Below, one piece after another: positions 28,267 to 37,720 of a stretch of 64,000 nt of DNA (its first letter is position 1; each line of letters opens with the position of its first letter). The stretch comes from Massilia agri (GTDB lineage: Bacteria; Pseudomonadota; Gammaproteobacteria; Burkholderiales; Burkholderiaceae_D). The stretch is from the NCBI RefSeq assembly GCF_024753255.1, contig NZ_JANUHA010000013.1, positions 1 through 64,000 of the forward strand. The letters run 5' to 3'. The notes beneath the pieces are model-generated. The model made no database searches. It saw only the letters and a program-made list of their open reading frames with translations, and was not told where the DNA came from. A program made the position numbers and the translations under genes.

Positions 28267-29607
28267 ATGACGAGCAAAGTCTTATGGGGCGAGGGGTTGC
28301 TCCTACGCCCACAACACTTCCAGCAGCAGGACCAGTACCATGAGCGGCGCCTGCATGAGAGCCTCCAACTGACCCATCCTTATGCATGGGGGGTAAAATT
28401 ACTAAAAGTCGATACTGAGGCGCTGGCAAGCAATGTACTGAGAGTCATAGCGCTGTCTTTACGCTTCCAGGACGGCGAACTCGTCGATGCCCCCGCGAAT
28501 GACGCCCTGCCGGACAGCGTCGACCTCTCGACCCTGCTGCAGAACCAGCAGAGCGTGACCTTCTACGCCGCCCTGCCCGCCTTCAAACCTTTTGGGGGCA
28601 ACTTCGCCCAGCCCGGCCAACCCCAGGACAGCGCGCGCTACCTGCAGGACAACCGCGAGACGCCAGACCTCTACACCCAGGCCGCCCACGCCCAGCTGGC
28701 CTACCTGAAGAAAACGGTGCGCCTGGTGCCCGAGCACGAGCCGCGCGATTCCTACACCAGCTTCGCCCTGCTGCGCCTGCGCCGCGTGGCGACCGGCGGC
28801 TTCGAGCTGGACCCGGACTTCGTGCCGCCCAGCGTGGCGGTGCAGAGCGCCCCAGTGCTGGCTCACCAGTTGCGCCGCCTGCTCGACGCCCTGCAGGCCA
28901 AGGTCAGCGCCCTCTACGGCCACCACCGCGAGCCGAGCCGCAACGTCATCGAATACCGTTCCGGCGACATGTCCTCGTTCTGGCTGCTGCATACGGCCAG
29001 CACGGCCTATGCCTCGCTGACCCACTACTTCCACCACCCGGCCCTGCATCCGGAGCGCCTGTTCGAGCAGCTGCTCGGCCTGGCCGGCTCCTTGATGACG
29101 TTTTCGAAGAGCTGGCAGCTTTCCGACCTGCCGTCCTACCAGCACGCCGACCCGGGCCCGGGCTTCGCCAGGCTGTACGCGATCATCCGCGAGCTGATCG
29201 ATACCGTGATCTCCTCGAAGTACTTCTCGATCGCGCTGGAAGAGGTGAAGCCGTCCTACTACCTCGGCAAGCTCGACTCGGGCAAGATCGACGAGAAGAC
29301 CGCCTTCTACCTGGCGGTGACGAGCGGCATGCCGGTGGTCGAACTGGTGAACGCGGTTCCGCTGCGCCTGAAAGTGGGCGCGCCCGACGACGTCGACAAG
29401 TTCGTGCTAGCCGCGATGCCGGGCGTGCGCCTGCAGCACGCGCCCCAGGTGCCGGCCGCGGTGCCGGTGCGCCCGGACACCGTCTACTTCCTGGTCGACG
29501 CCAAGGGCCAGATGTATGAACGCATGCTGCAGGCCCAGTCGGTGTCGGTGTTCGTCCCCTCGAGCATGAACGACCTGCGCCTGGAACTCGTCGCCGTCAC
29601 CGCTTAA
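28267..29607 (+). CDS. tssK: TssK, baseplate-to-membrane adaptor
   Basis: I chose the ATG at 28267 because it gives the canonical N-terminus MTSKVLWGEGLLLRPQHFQQ. The upstream in-frame start has no family match. The 446-residue protein is the trimeric receptor-binding-like adaptor linking TssF/G wedges to TssL and TssM. Typical segments include YSFRSGDM-like text (EYRSGDMSSFWLLHTAS) and FSIALEEVKPSYYLGKL. It is separated from tssL by 12 bases. Confidence 0.97.
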   Translation: MTSKVLWGEGLLLRPQHFQQQDQYHERRLHESLQLTHPYAWGVKLLKVDTEALASNVLRVIALSLRFQDGELVDAPANDALPDSVDLSTLLQNQQSVTFYAALPAFKPFGGNFAQPGQPQDSARYLQDNRETPDLYTQAAHAQLAYLKKTVRLVPEHEPRDSYTSFALLRLRRVATGGFELDPDFVPPSVAVQSAPVLAHQLRRLLDALQAKVSALYGHHREPSRNVIEYRSGDMSSFWLLHTASTAYASLTHYFHHPALHPERLFEQLLGLAGSLMTFSKSWQLSDLPSYQHADPGPGFARLYAIIRELIDTVISSKYFSIALEEVKPSYYLGKLDSGKIDEKTAFYLAVTSGMPVVELVNAVPLRLKVGAPDDVDKFVLAAMPGVRLQHAPQVPAAVPVRPDTVYFLVDAKGQMYERMLQAQSVSVFVPSSMNDLRLELVAVTA

Positions 29608-29619
29608 ACCGACCACGCC

Positions 29620-30387
29620 ATGAACACCATGACCGCCCCTTCCCTGATCGGCGCCGCGCCGGCGCCGGCCCTTGACAGCAATGCGCCGCAGTCCTTGCTC
29701 GACCTGATGTACGACGGCTTCTACGCCCTCTTCATGCTCAAGAACGGCAACGCGCCCAAGAACGACGGGGAGTTCGCCCAGCGCATGACGCAGTTCCTCG
29801 ACGAATTCGGACGCGCGGCCAAGAAACAGGGCGCCTCGAGCGAGGACATCGACGCCTCCAAATACGCCTTCTGCGCGGCGGTGGACGAGATCATCCTGCG
29901 CAGCCGCTTCACGATCGCCGACCGCTGGGCCACCAATCCGCTGCAGTTGACCCTGTACGGCGACCAGCTCGCCGGCGAGAACTTCTTCAACCGCCTGGAA
30001 GCGCTGCGCGCGCGCGGCAGCGCCCATCTCGAGGCGCTGGAAGTCTTCCATATGTGCCTGCTGCTGGGCTTCCAGGGACGCTATGCGCTGGAGGGCACGG
30101 AGAAGCTGAACTACTTCACCTCGCGCCTGGGCGAGGAGATCGCGCGCATGAAGGGCAAGCGCGGCGGCTTCGCCCCGCACGCGGAGCGCCCCGACCAGGT
30201 GGTGCACAAGCTGAGGAACGACCTGCCGATGTGGGTGCTGTTCACCGTCTTCGCCCTGATCTGCGCCCTCGGCTACATCGGCCTGCGCACGACGCTGGCC
30301 GGCAATACCGAGCAGCGCATGGCGGCGCACAACGACGTGGTCAAGATGGCGCCGCGCCAGGCCAACCTGACGATCACGCTACCCTGA
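29620..30387 (+). CDS. tssL: TssL (DotU), inner-membrane core protein, short form
   Basis: This 255-residue DotU-family protein has a cytoplasmic helical domain (SLLDLMYDGFYALFMLKNG, LTLYGDQLAGENFF, LEVFHMCLLLGFQGRY) and a single membrane helix near the C-terminus (about 208-228). No peptidoglycan-binding OmpA domain follows, which is the short form; the OmpA protein next to tssA likely replaces it. The stop overlaps the vgrG start by one base (TGATG). Confidence 0.96.
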   Translation: MNTMTAPSLIGAAPAPALDSNAPQSLLDLMYDGFYALFMLKNGNAPKNDGEFAQRMTQFLDEFGRAAKKQGASSEDIDASKYAFCAAVDEIILRSRFTIADRWATNPLQLTLYGDQLAGENFFNRLEALRARGSAHLEALEVFHMCLLLGFQGRYALEGTEKLNYFTSRLGEEIARMKGKRGGFAPHAERPDQVVHKLRNDLPMWVLFTVFALICALGYIGLRTTLAGNTEQRMAAHNDVVKMAPRQANLTITLP

Positions 30388-33293
30388 TGGAACCGTTCGA
30401 CCTGCTCGCCGCGGCAGGCCAGGCGCTTGGCCGCTTCGGCACCAAACTGTCCCAGCATGCGCGCCTGGTTACGCTGGCGAGCAGCCAGGACGGCGCCCTG
30501 CCCGAAGCCCTGATGGCCGAGCGCCTGCGCGGGCGCGAAGCGGTGAACGAGCTGTATGCCTTCGAAGTCGACGCGCTCAGCACCTCGACCGACCTCGAGC
30601 TCGAGGGGTTCATCGGCGAGGAGCTGACCGTCACCCTGCTCCAGCCTGACGGTTCGCGCCGCGCCTGGCACGGCCTGTGCACGGCGGCCGAGTGGCTGGG
30701 CGCGGACGGCGGCGTGGCGCGCTACCGCCTGCTGCTGGAACCTGCGCTTGCCCTCTTGCGCCTGCGCCGCGACAGCTACATCTTCCAGGACAGGAACGTC
30801 CAGGACATCGTTACCGAACTGTTCGCCGACTATCCGCAGCTGCGCTTCGAGTTCGACGTCTCCCAAGAGCTGGCGGCGCGGCCGATCAGCACCCAGTACC
30901 GCGAGAGCGACTACGATTTTTTTGTCCGCCTGATGGTGTCCGAGGGCCTGTCCTGGCGCTTCGAGCACGACCAGGCGCCAGACTCCGGCGACGGGCAGTC
31001 GCGCCACAAACTCGTGATCTTCGACCGCCAGGCCGAAGCGCCCGACACGCCAGGGAACCCGGCGCTGCGCTTTCACGGCGTGCGCGCTACCGATGTAGAT
31101 GACGCCATCGACCATTTCGGCGCACGGCGCCAGGCGGCGCCGAATGCGGTGACCATCAGCAGTTGGGACCCGGCGCAGCTGCTGGCGCCAAACGCGGAAC
31201 TGGCTTCCACGCTGGATACCGGCGAACTGCCGCCCTTGCCCGTGTACGACGGCAGCGGCGAGCGCATCGCCAGTAGCGGCGCCGACGACCACGCCCAGCT
31301 GATGTTGCACGCACTGGAGCTGGACAACAAGGTGTTCGAGGGCCAGGGCGCGGTGCGCCGCCTGGCGCCGGGCTACCGTTTCGAACTCGCACAGCACGAG
31401 CGCTATCCCATAGGGGAAAACGCCTTCAAGACCCTGTGGGTCGAGCACGAGGCGCGCAACAACATCGACGCCGGCATCGCCACCGCGGACCGCGCGGGCT
31501 GGATCGAGCCCGGCACCTACCGCAACCGCTTCGGTTGCGTGCGCGACGCCGTCGTGATCGTGCCGCGCGCCACCGCCCTGCCACATCCTCACACGGCGCT
31601 CGGTCCGCAGACGGCGCTGGTGGTGGGTGTACAGGACGCGACCGCGACCACCGTGCGCGACCACCAGGTGCGCGTGCAGTTCGCCTGGCAGCGCGGTCAG
31701 GGAAGCAACCAGGGAGGGCTGGCGCACGACGTCGACGAACAGGGATCAGCCCCTGGCGACGAACGTTCCGGCACCTGGGTGCGCGTGGCCGAAGCGCTGG
31801 CCGGGCCGAACTGGGGCTCGCAGTTCACGCCACGCATCGGCACCGAGGTGCTGGTGGATTTCATCGAGAACGACATCGACCGGCCGCTGGTCGTGGCCCA
31901 GCTCTACACCGGGGCCGACGCGCCGCCCTTCCCGGCCGGCGTCGATTCCACCGCCAACCACGCGGGCACCATCTCGGGCATCCACACGCGCGGCTTCGAC
32001 GGCGGCGGCTACAACCAGTGGCAGCTGGACGACACCCGCGGCCAGCTGCGCATGCGCCTGGCCAGCAGCAGCGCGAACTCCCAGCTGAACCTCGGCTACC
32101 TGGTCCAGCAATCGCCCGGCAACGCCCAGCGCGGCGCCTACCGCGGCAGCGGCTTCGAGCTGCGGACCGATGCCTGGGCCGTGGTGCGCGGCGCGGAGGG
32201 CGTGCTGCTGACGACGCATGCGCGCGCGGCCCAGGGCTCCGGTGTGACGTCGACCCAGATGGATGCCAGCGAAAGCCTGGCTGCGCTCAAGGCGGCGCGG
32301 GAGCTCGACACCACCCTGCTCGATGCCGCCACCGCCCAGCATGCCCTCAGCAGCAAAGCTGCACGTGAGGCGCAGCAGGCCTTCATGCTTGATATCGATC
32401 CGAAAGAAAAAGGCAAGTACGAAGGCGCCGTCAACGGCCAGGATGCGCTCAAGGGCAAGACCGGTGCGCGCGAGCTCGATGCCGCTTCGCCGGTAGAGCG
32501 CTTCGCCGCGCCGCACGTGCTGCTGGATTCGGCGGCCAGCATCAACTGGGCGACGCCTGCGTCGACCGTGGTGTTCGCCGGGCAGCAGCTGCACTGGACC
32601 ACCCAGGGCGATACGCACATGAGCGCGGCGTACACGGTGTCGTCGGTGGCGGCCGAAGCGGCGAACCTATATGCGCATGAAGGTGGCATCCAGGCGATTG
32701 CCGGTAATGGGCCGGTGTCGCTGCAGGCGCATACGGATCAGCTGGAGATATTGGCGGACAAGGAAGTTGTCGTCATCTCGGTGAACGACAGCACCGAGAT
32801 CAAGGCCAAGCAGAAGATCGTGCTGCAGGCGGGCCAGTCGTCGATCACGCTGGAGGGGGCGAATATCACCTTTGCTTGTCCGGGCGAGTTTTCGGTCAAG
32901 GGTGGGCAGCACATCTTCGATTCGGGCGCGTCCAGCCCCGCCCTGCTTCCGGGTTTGCCGACGCAGCTGACGACAGTTCCCATGATTACGGCCGAAAGAC
33001 CAGGTCCGCACGCGATTACTGTCATGGCCTTCAGTGCAGAAGGTAAGGCTCTGGCGGACGCCAAGGTCAGCTTCTTCGATCCGGTGGCGAAGACGGAGTT
33101 TGCTAAAGAAACCATTGGCGGTGGCGGCGAAACCGCCGAGGTGAGCGCGGACCGCAACCAGCCATATCACGCGCTCGTGGGCTATGAAGGCTGGAGCGCG
33201 CATTTCGAGGAGGTCCGGGGCCAGGATGACGACGAGGACCTGAGCTTCGACCCTGGAGACCTCGACGAAGACCGCGACACCGAACATTTGTGA
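30387..33293 (+). CDS. vgrG: VgrG spike protein with Ig/transthyretin-like C-terminal domain and acidic tail
   Basis: The start at 30387 overlaps the tssL stop (TGATG). The 968-residue VgrG has the gp27-like part, with FQDRNVQDIVTELFAD and QYRESDYDFFVRLMVSEGLS. The OB-fold follows (HQVRVQFAWQRGQGSN, GTEVLVDFIENDIDRPLVVA, about 430-520), then DUF2345 (about 690-850). A C-terminal domain (about 870-945) reads like a small beta sandwich, ending in an Asp/Glu tail. It is followed 7 bases later by a peptidoglycan hydrolase effector that it probably carries. It is clearly a paralogue of the other VgrG in the window, with a different cargo extension. Confidence 0.93.
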   Translation: MEPFDLLAAAGQALGRFGTKLSQHARLVTLASSQDGALPEALMAERLRGREAVNELYAFEVDALSTSTDLELEGFIGEELTVTLLQPDGSRRAWHGLCTAAEWLGADGGVARYRLLLEPALALLRLRRDSYIFQDRNVQDIVTELFADYPQLRFEFDVSQELAARPISTQYRESDYDFFVRLMVSEGLSWRFEHDQAPDSGDGQSRHKLVIFDRQAEAPDTPGNPALRFHGVRATDVDDAIDHFGARRQAAPNAVTISSWDPAQLLAPNAELASTLDTGELPPLPVYDGSGERIASSGADDHAQLMLHALELDNKVFEGQGAVRRLAPGYRFELAQHERYPIGENAFKTLWVEHEARNNIDAGIATADRAGWIEPGTYRNRFGCVRDAVVIVPRATALPHPHTALGPQTALVVGVQDATATTVRDHQVRVQFAWQRGQGSNQGGLAHDVDEQGSAPGDERSGTWVRVAEALAGPNWGSQFTPRIGTEVLVDFIENDIDRPLVVAQLYTGADAPPFPAGVDSTANHAGTISGIHTRGFDGGGYNQWQLDDTRGQLRMRLASSSANSQLNLGYLVQQSPGNAQRGAYRGSGFELRTDAWAVVRGAEGVLLTTHARAAQGSGVTSTQMDASESLAALKAARELDTTLLDAATAQHALSSKAAREAQQAFMLDIDPKEKGKYEGAVNGQDALKGKTGARELDAASPVERFAAPHVLLDSAASINWATPASTVVFAGQQLHWTTQGDTHMSAAYTVSSVAAEAANLYAHEGGIQAIAGNGPVSLQAHTDQLEILADKEVVVISVNDSTEIKAKQKIVLQAGQSSITLEGANITFACPGEFSVKGGQHIFDSGASSPALLPGLPTQLTTVPMITAERPGPHAITVMAFSAEGKALADAKVSFFDPVAKTEFAKETIGGGGETAEVSADRNQPYHALVGYEGWSAHFEEVRGQDDDEDLSFDPGDLDEDRDTEHL

Positions 33294-33300
33294 GGCCCTG

Positions 33301-35229
33301 ATGCGCAATTACGAAGTTAAAAAAGGCGACACCTTATGGAAGATCGGCAGGAAGCATGGCTTCACCGTCCAACAGCTCGCCGACGCCAACAAGCTCAAAG
33401 GTAAGCAGATCCATCGTATCCGCGAGGGACAGAACCTGCTGTTACCCGATAATAAAAACAGTGAGCCCGATACAAGGCTGTCAATCCAGTTTCGCGGACT
33501 CGACCACAGCCGATTCACGCCGGCGAAGGTAAAGGTTCAGCACGACGATAATGTCGTCGAGCGTGAGATGGACGCCGACGGCGTTCTTTCGCTTGGCATC
33601 TTCGACCATGCGCGTGGCCTCAAGGTCTGGATCGAAGACCTGTCCGCGCAGTTCGTCGAGGTACTCGACCGCTCTATCCTTCCAGTAGGCGAATGGAAGC
33701 TTTCGATCGATTCGCGCCAGGTGGCTGCGAAGGGCAATCTGGCGCCAAAAAAGGGGGCTGCCGCCAGCAGTGCGTCGGCAGTCAAGGACGGGACCACGCA
33801 CAATGCCAGAATCGCCGACGGTGACACTGCCCGAGTCCAGACCCGTATCGAAGCCGGTAAGCCAGTGCACGCGATTGCGTCGATCTACACCGAGGAAAAT
33901 CTGCGCCTCTCGCCTGGCAACGAGCGCTATCGCAAGTACATCATTGCCGCTGCAAAGAAACACGGGTTAACGCCGCAGTCGCTGGCAGCGCTGATCGACG
34001 CGGAGGCGGCAAAGGACAAACAAGGCGTCTGGCAGGAGAAATCGAATTCAACCAAGCCGGACAAGGCACAGGGCCTGGCGCAATTCTTCGCACCCGCCTG
34101 GGCGGATGTCTTCCAGTACAACAAATCGCTCCTGCACGAGCGCTGCCAGGGCCAGTCAAAAACCGCACTGCTGGCCAGGCGCCTGGAGGCGGAATATGCA
34201 ATCGACGGCGCGGCCGCCTATGCAGTACTTAACCTGCGCTCCTTTTCAAAGAGATCCGGTTTCGACGCACAAGCCCTGCCGGCTGAGGACAAGGCCAAGA
34301 TGGCCTACCTGCTGCACCACGAGGGTCTGGGTGGCACCCTCCGCATTCTTGGCTTGGAGAATGCGTTTACCGATGCGCAGGCGACCAAAATCTTGCGCCA
34401 GCAGCTCGGGAGTGCGGAAAAAACCGAGCAGATGATCGCACGATATGACGACGATCCGGTCAAGGCGTACAAAGGATGGCTATTCGGTTACATCGACGCA
34501 AAGATCAACGTCAACAACTTTATCGTCAAGGACAAGAGCCACCTGGCGGTCCAACCGCGCGACATCGCTGTGATCGTCAGAAGCATGTCGAAGACTCCGG
34601 AACCTGGAAAACCGGCACCGCGTCCCAAGCCGGCGACCAATCCTGCACCCGCCAGGCCGGCTGCCACGACCGCGCCCGCAGGTGCGCTTGGTGCATCCTC
34701 CGGATGGCGTGATCCATTAGACGTCTGCACCCTCCGCACTGGCAAGTTGGCAAGCAAGAACTCGGCCAAATTCGGAATGACACGATCTGGCGGCAAGCGC
34801 GCGCACCAAGGCATCGACCTCGTGGCGATCCCGGGCACGACCATTTACGCCGTGGCCGATGGAGTCGTCTATACTGCGCCGTCGAAGGATCCCTCGTATC
34901 CATACGGCCATACTCTCGTACTTGAAGTCGATGTCGCCGACCTTCCACCGCAACAGGCAGCGCTCGCCAAGCGCTTCAATCCTGGCGAAAAGACCATCGG
35001 CTTCTTCTATGCGCACCTCAATGAGTTTTCTGTCCCCTCAGGCCAACCGGTCGACGCAGGCACGCCCATCGGCAAGACCGGCGACAGCGGCAATGCCAAA
35101 GGCATGCGTACTGTCGCATCCGGCGCCCACCTGCATTTCGAGGTCAGGAAGAAGGCCCGGCTGCGATCAACTGGCCTGAGCAATCGACTCGATCCCCTTC
35201 CATTCATCGTCAATTGCACCAATCGCTAG
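33301..35229 (+). CDS. T6SS peptidoglycan hydrolase effector: LysM, lysozyme-like and M23 peptidase domains
   Basis: This 642-residue protein has an N-terminal LysM (1-49, YEVKKGDTLWKIGRKHGFTV). A beta-rich linker domain follows (55-140), then a helical lysozyme-like or transglycosylase-like domain (about 205-425) with ALIDAEA and KAQGLAQFFAPAW around the expected catalytic Glu. A Pro-rich linker (430-465) leads to a C-terminal M23 metallopeptidase (about 470-635). M23 zinc ligands are visible as H502-x-x-x-D506 (HQGID) and H610-L-H612 (HLHFEV). It may therefore cut both glycan strands and peptide bridges. It lacks a signal peptide and follows vgrG by 7 bases, so delivery by T6SS into the target periplasm is likely. 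Confidence 0.82.
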   Translation: MRNYEVKKGDTLWKIGRKHGFTVQQLADANKLKGKQIHRIREGQNLLLPDNKNSEPDTRLSIQFRGLDHSRFTPAKVKVQHDDNVVEREMDADGVLSLGIFDHARGLKVWIEDLSAQFVEVLDRSILPVGEWKLSIDSRQVAAKGNLAPKKGAAASSASAVKDGTTHNARIADGDTARVQTRIEAGKPVHAIASIYTEENLRLSPGNERYRKYIIAAAKKHGLTPQSLAALIDAEAAKDKQGVWQEKSNSTKPDKAQGLAQFFAPAWADVFQYNKSLLHERCQGQSKTALLARRLEAEYAIDGAAAYAVLNLRSFSKRSGFDAQALPAEDKAKMAYLLHHEGLGGTLRILGLENAFTDAQATKILRQQLGSAEKTEQMIARYDDDPVKAYKGWLFGYIDAKINVNNFIVKDKSHLAVQPRDIAVIVRSMSKTPEPGKPAPRPKPATNPAPARPAATTAPAGALGASSGWRDPLDVCTLRTGKLASKNSAKFGMTRSGGKRAHQGIDLVAIPGTTIYAVADGVVYTAPSKDPSYPYGHTLVLEVDVADLPPQQAALAKRFNPGEKTIGFFYAHLNEFSVPSGQPVDAGTPIGKTGDSGNAKGMRTVASGAHLHFEVRKKARLRSTGLSNRLDPLPFIVNCTNR

Positions 35230-35231
35230 AT

Positions 35232-36068
35232 ATGAACCGCTTTCTCATCTTAACCGCCCTTCTGCTCAATATCGCAGCCTGCGATGCCAGCAACACGCTT
35301 CCTGTAGCGCAAAAATCATCAAGCCAATCGGGCCATCCGAAATGCACCAGCACCCCCTGCGGAAATACGGTGAGCGGCAAGGACCCGCAACAGGAAAGGC
35401 TCGAGGCAGGCGAGCGCCTCGAGAACGCACTGAGGGCCTCGGACGAGGACCGCCAGCGCTGGAGCATTCCGATCTATTCCACATCCGAGCGTCCCGAAGA
35501 CCTGACACTGGAAGTCGTCCGCAGCGCCAGGATGGACTTACGCCTGCTGCCGGACCAGGGGCACCTCGCTATCTCCACGCCATCGTCGAGGCACGTGTTC
35601 GCGATCGCGCGACCCCGGGGATCCGGTGATGTCTGTCCAGTTTATAACCTGCACGTGATCGACGCCTCCGATGAGCACATTCTGCTCAAGCGGATTTGCC
35701 GAAAATTCGAATACAGGCCCGGCAGGTTTGCACGCAGCGTCGCGTATTACCTGTACGACAAGCCAACCGGCACGATGCGCGATATCTGGAAAGCCGGCGC
35801 GAGCGGCAAAGACGATCCCTCGCCGGACGCAAAGCCTGTTCCCGTCGTTAAACGGATCGCAAACGGGTACCAGTTCGACTGGTCCGGCGTCGTGCCCGGT
35901 AACGCCGCTGGGCAGCCAGTAGAGATCCATAACCGTTTCACGCGCGTGGCCGAGGGCGCCGGGCGCACGCTCAGCTGCGCCAATGTATCGGCCGGGGCAG
36001 GGCGCGGAGATGCGTCGGCCTGCGAGGGCGAGTACCTGGAACGCATAGGGCAACAGTCCGCACGATGA
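35232..36068 (+). CDS. Lipoprotein, predicted immunity to the LysM/M23 effector
   Basis: The start at 35232 follows the effector stop by two bases. The 278-residue protein begins with a lipoprotein signal whose lipobox is NIAAC (Cys at about residue 17). The mature part is beta-rich with several Cys residues (CTSTPCGN, DVCPVYN, RICRKFE). No family is recognised. Location in the periplasm directly behind a wall-degrading effector makes it the natural immunity candidate. It overlaps the next gene by four bases. Confidence 0.7.
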   Translation: MNRFLILTALLLNIAACDASNTLPVAQKSSSQSGHPKCTSTPCGNTVSGKDPQQERLEAGERLENALRASDEDRQRWSIPIYSTSERPEDLTLEVVRSARMDLRLLPDQGHLAISTPSSRHVFAIARPRGSGDVCPVYNLHVIDASDEHILLKRICRKFEYRPGRFARSVAYYLYDKPTGTMRDIWKAGASGKDDPSPDAKPVPVVKRIANGYQFDWSGVVPGNAAGQPVEIHNRFTRVAEGAGRTLSCANVSAGAGRGDASACEGEYLERIGQQSAR

Positions 36069-36610
36069 GTCCCATACGTATCCTGTGTACCCTGTTTGCG
36101 TTCGATTCGTCTGCCCATGTAGGCAGCGCAGCGAATGTCACTCCAATGAAACAGGGACTTCACGAGTGGCCTGTCATGGACGGTAAATTGGTATTGGGCG
36201 TGGGCACTTACAAGGATACGACGAGCTTCCGACGCAGCTATAGTTTCTTACTTCAAGCAGGCGCGGGACGACGCTTGGAACCATGTTCCGGTCTTCCAAA
36301 AGAATGGCAAAGCGGCGTTACCCTGGGAAAGCGCGAGCAGTGGTGAGCTGACGCTCTCCAACGGTATCGTCGTGCAACGTTCCAGCTCGATTTATTTCGT
36401 CGTCGGCCATAAGCGGATCGCAAGTAGCAGCAGCTATGTCGACAAGGGCGACATTACCGCCACATGGAACAAATTGAACACTACGGGGACGATCAACCGG
36501 ATGGTCCCACTTACCTCATGCAGCCGGTCTTCACGCGCAAGTACCCTGCGTCTGTACTGTCTGTCGAAGACATGCTCGCGCGCGAAGCGAAACTTAAGCC
36601 GGCCAGATGA
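36065..36610 (+). pseudogene. Frameshifted exported protein, paralogue of the gene at 39875
   Basis: The frame from 36065 gives an N-terminal segment and MKQGLHEW, then GTYKDTTSFRRSYSF. The reading jumps frame near 36246 to YFKQARDDAWNHVPVFQ and runs to about 36497. It returns to the first frame with DGPTYLMQPVFTRKYPASV, ending at TGA 36608-36610. Each segment matches the intact paralogue at 39875 (QGMHSW, GTYQDTTAYRRSVSF, DGPAMLFVPV). Two compensating indels therefore disable this copy, or assembly errors mimic them. Function unknown; immunity-like by position. Confidence 0.7.
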
Positions 36611-36638
36611 AGTGCTGAATAGCGAACGTATCTACACA

Positions 36639-36792
36639 ATGATCTCAGCAATGCGAAGACTGGGCGCCGTCGCCGGAACGATAGCCGTATATTCGCTCGC
36701 ACACGCCGGTTCCCCGGGAGGCCTAAGCATCCTTGTCATTCCAACAGGCGCCGCGCAGGCACACGTCGCGCCAATCGGGGCCGACTTCGACT
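36639..36792 (+). pseudogene. 5' fragment of an exported protein gene cut by the IS element
   Basis: An ATG at 36639 opens MISAMRRLGAVAGTIAVYSL, which looks like a signal peptide cleaved near AHA. The reading continues to GADFD, where the left end of the IS3-type element begins. There is no complete gene. The piece beyond the IS at 37721 could be the other part, but no target duplication or shared homology proves it. Confidence 0.45.
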
Positions 36793-36853
36793 TGAGGTAC
36801 CCTGACTTTTTCGGACACTTCCGATTGATAAAATCGTCGGAAGGAGCGAACAC

Positions 36854-37162
36854 ATGAAATTGAAAACATATACACCTGAGTTCAGGGCCGAAGCAGTGAA
36901 GCTGGTGCTGGAACAGGGCTTGTCGCAGGAACAGGCTGCCCAGCGGATCGCAGTGCCGAAAGGGACGCTGGCCAACTGGGTGAGCGCGGCGAAGCGCAGC
37001 ACAGACCCGGCGGCACCACCGGGCAGCCGAAGCGTCGCGGAACTGGAAGCCGAGTTGGCAAAGTTGCGTAAAGAGCTGGCCGTGGAGCGGATGGAAAAGG
37101 AAGTGCTAAAAAAGGCCACCGCGTACTTTGCCAGGGAATCGCTGCCCGGTACGCGTTCATAA
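36854..37162 (+). CDS. IS3-family transposase OrfA
   Basis: This 102-residue protein is a helix-turn-helix OrfA with YTPEFRAEAVKLVLEQG and QAAQRIAVPKGTLANWV, followed by a leucine-zipper helix (ELEAELAKLRKELAVERM). An AAAAAAG run at about 37108-37114 is a typical slippery site for -1 frameshifting to give OrfAB fusion transposase. OrfA alone usually regulates transposition. It appears intact. Confidence 0.9.
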   Translation: MKLKTYTPEFRAEAVKLVLEQGLSQEQAAQRIAVPKGTLANWVSAAKRSTDPAAPPGSRSVAELEAELAKLRKELAVERMEKEVLKKATAYFARESLPGTRS

Positions 37163-37167
37163 AGTCG

Positions 37168-37677
37168 GTGCGACTCGAGTACCCGCTTGGCCTGTTGTGC
37201 CGTGTCTTTGACGTCTCGCGCAGCGGCTATTACGCTGCGCTGGATCGTCCAGCATCGCAGCGTACACAGGACGACGAGAAGCTGAAGATCGCCATCAAGG
37301 CTGCTCATGTGCAAACTCGCCAGACGTATGGACCATTGCGCTTGCAGCCGGAACTGGCCGCGCAAGGCTTTGAGGCGGGACATGATCGGATCGTGCGGCT
37401 GCGGCGTGAGCTTGGCCTGCGTTGCAAGCAAAAGCGCAGATTCAAGGCAACGACGAACTCGAAACACGCCTATCCGGTCGCACCGAATCTGTTGGAACAG
37501 ACGTTCGCGCCGATAGGGCCAAACGAAGCCTGGGTCAGCGACATCACCTATGTCGCTACCGACGAAGGCTGGCTCTACTTGGCGGGTAGAAATCTTCTAT
37601 AACCGCCAGCGGCGCCATTCGCGTCTCGGGTACTTATCGCCAGCATCGTTTGCCGAAGAATTCAGCAGACAGTCGCT
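37168..37677 (+). pseudogene. IS3-family transposase OrfB with internal deletion of the catalytic core
   Basis: The reading begins RLEYPLGLLCRVFDVSRSGY, goes through the HTH_21 region (TYGPLRLQPELAAQGF) and enters the rve domain at NEAWVSDITYVATDEGWLYL. It then breaks at about 37588. The true C-terminus resumes in another frame as EIFYNRQRRHSRLGYLSPAS and ends at about 37687. The segment with the second Asp and the Glu of the DDE triad is missing, so this transposase cannot be active. Confidence 0.85.
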
Positions 37678-37720
37678 GGCTGCTTGAAACGGACGTGTCC
37701 ACTATTGACAGTACACCTCA

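Larger units (their letters stand above)
36793..37720 (+). mobile_element. Internally deleted IS3-family insertion sequence
   Basis: The element spans about 930 bases. Imperfect terminal inverted repeats are visible: the left end TGAGGTACCCTGAC with TCGGACACTTCC, and the right end, read on the other strand, TGAGGTGTACTGTCA with TGGACACGTCC. It ends TG...CA as IS3 elements do. orfA is intact. orfB lacks most of its catalytic core, so the copy is about 350 bases shorter than a normal 1.2-1.3 kb element. No direct target duplication is visible beside the ends, which suggests a later deletion next to the element. Confidence 0.8.

Noticed and set aside
36632-36853. Minus-strand small reading frames beside the IS left end
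   Set aside because: No ribosome-binding site or family match; the plus-strand signal-peptide reading is more convincing.
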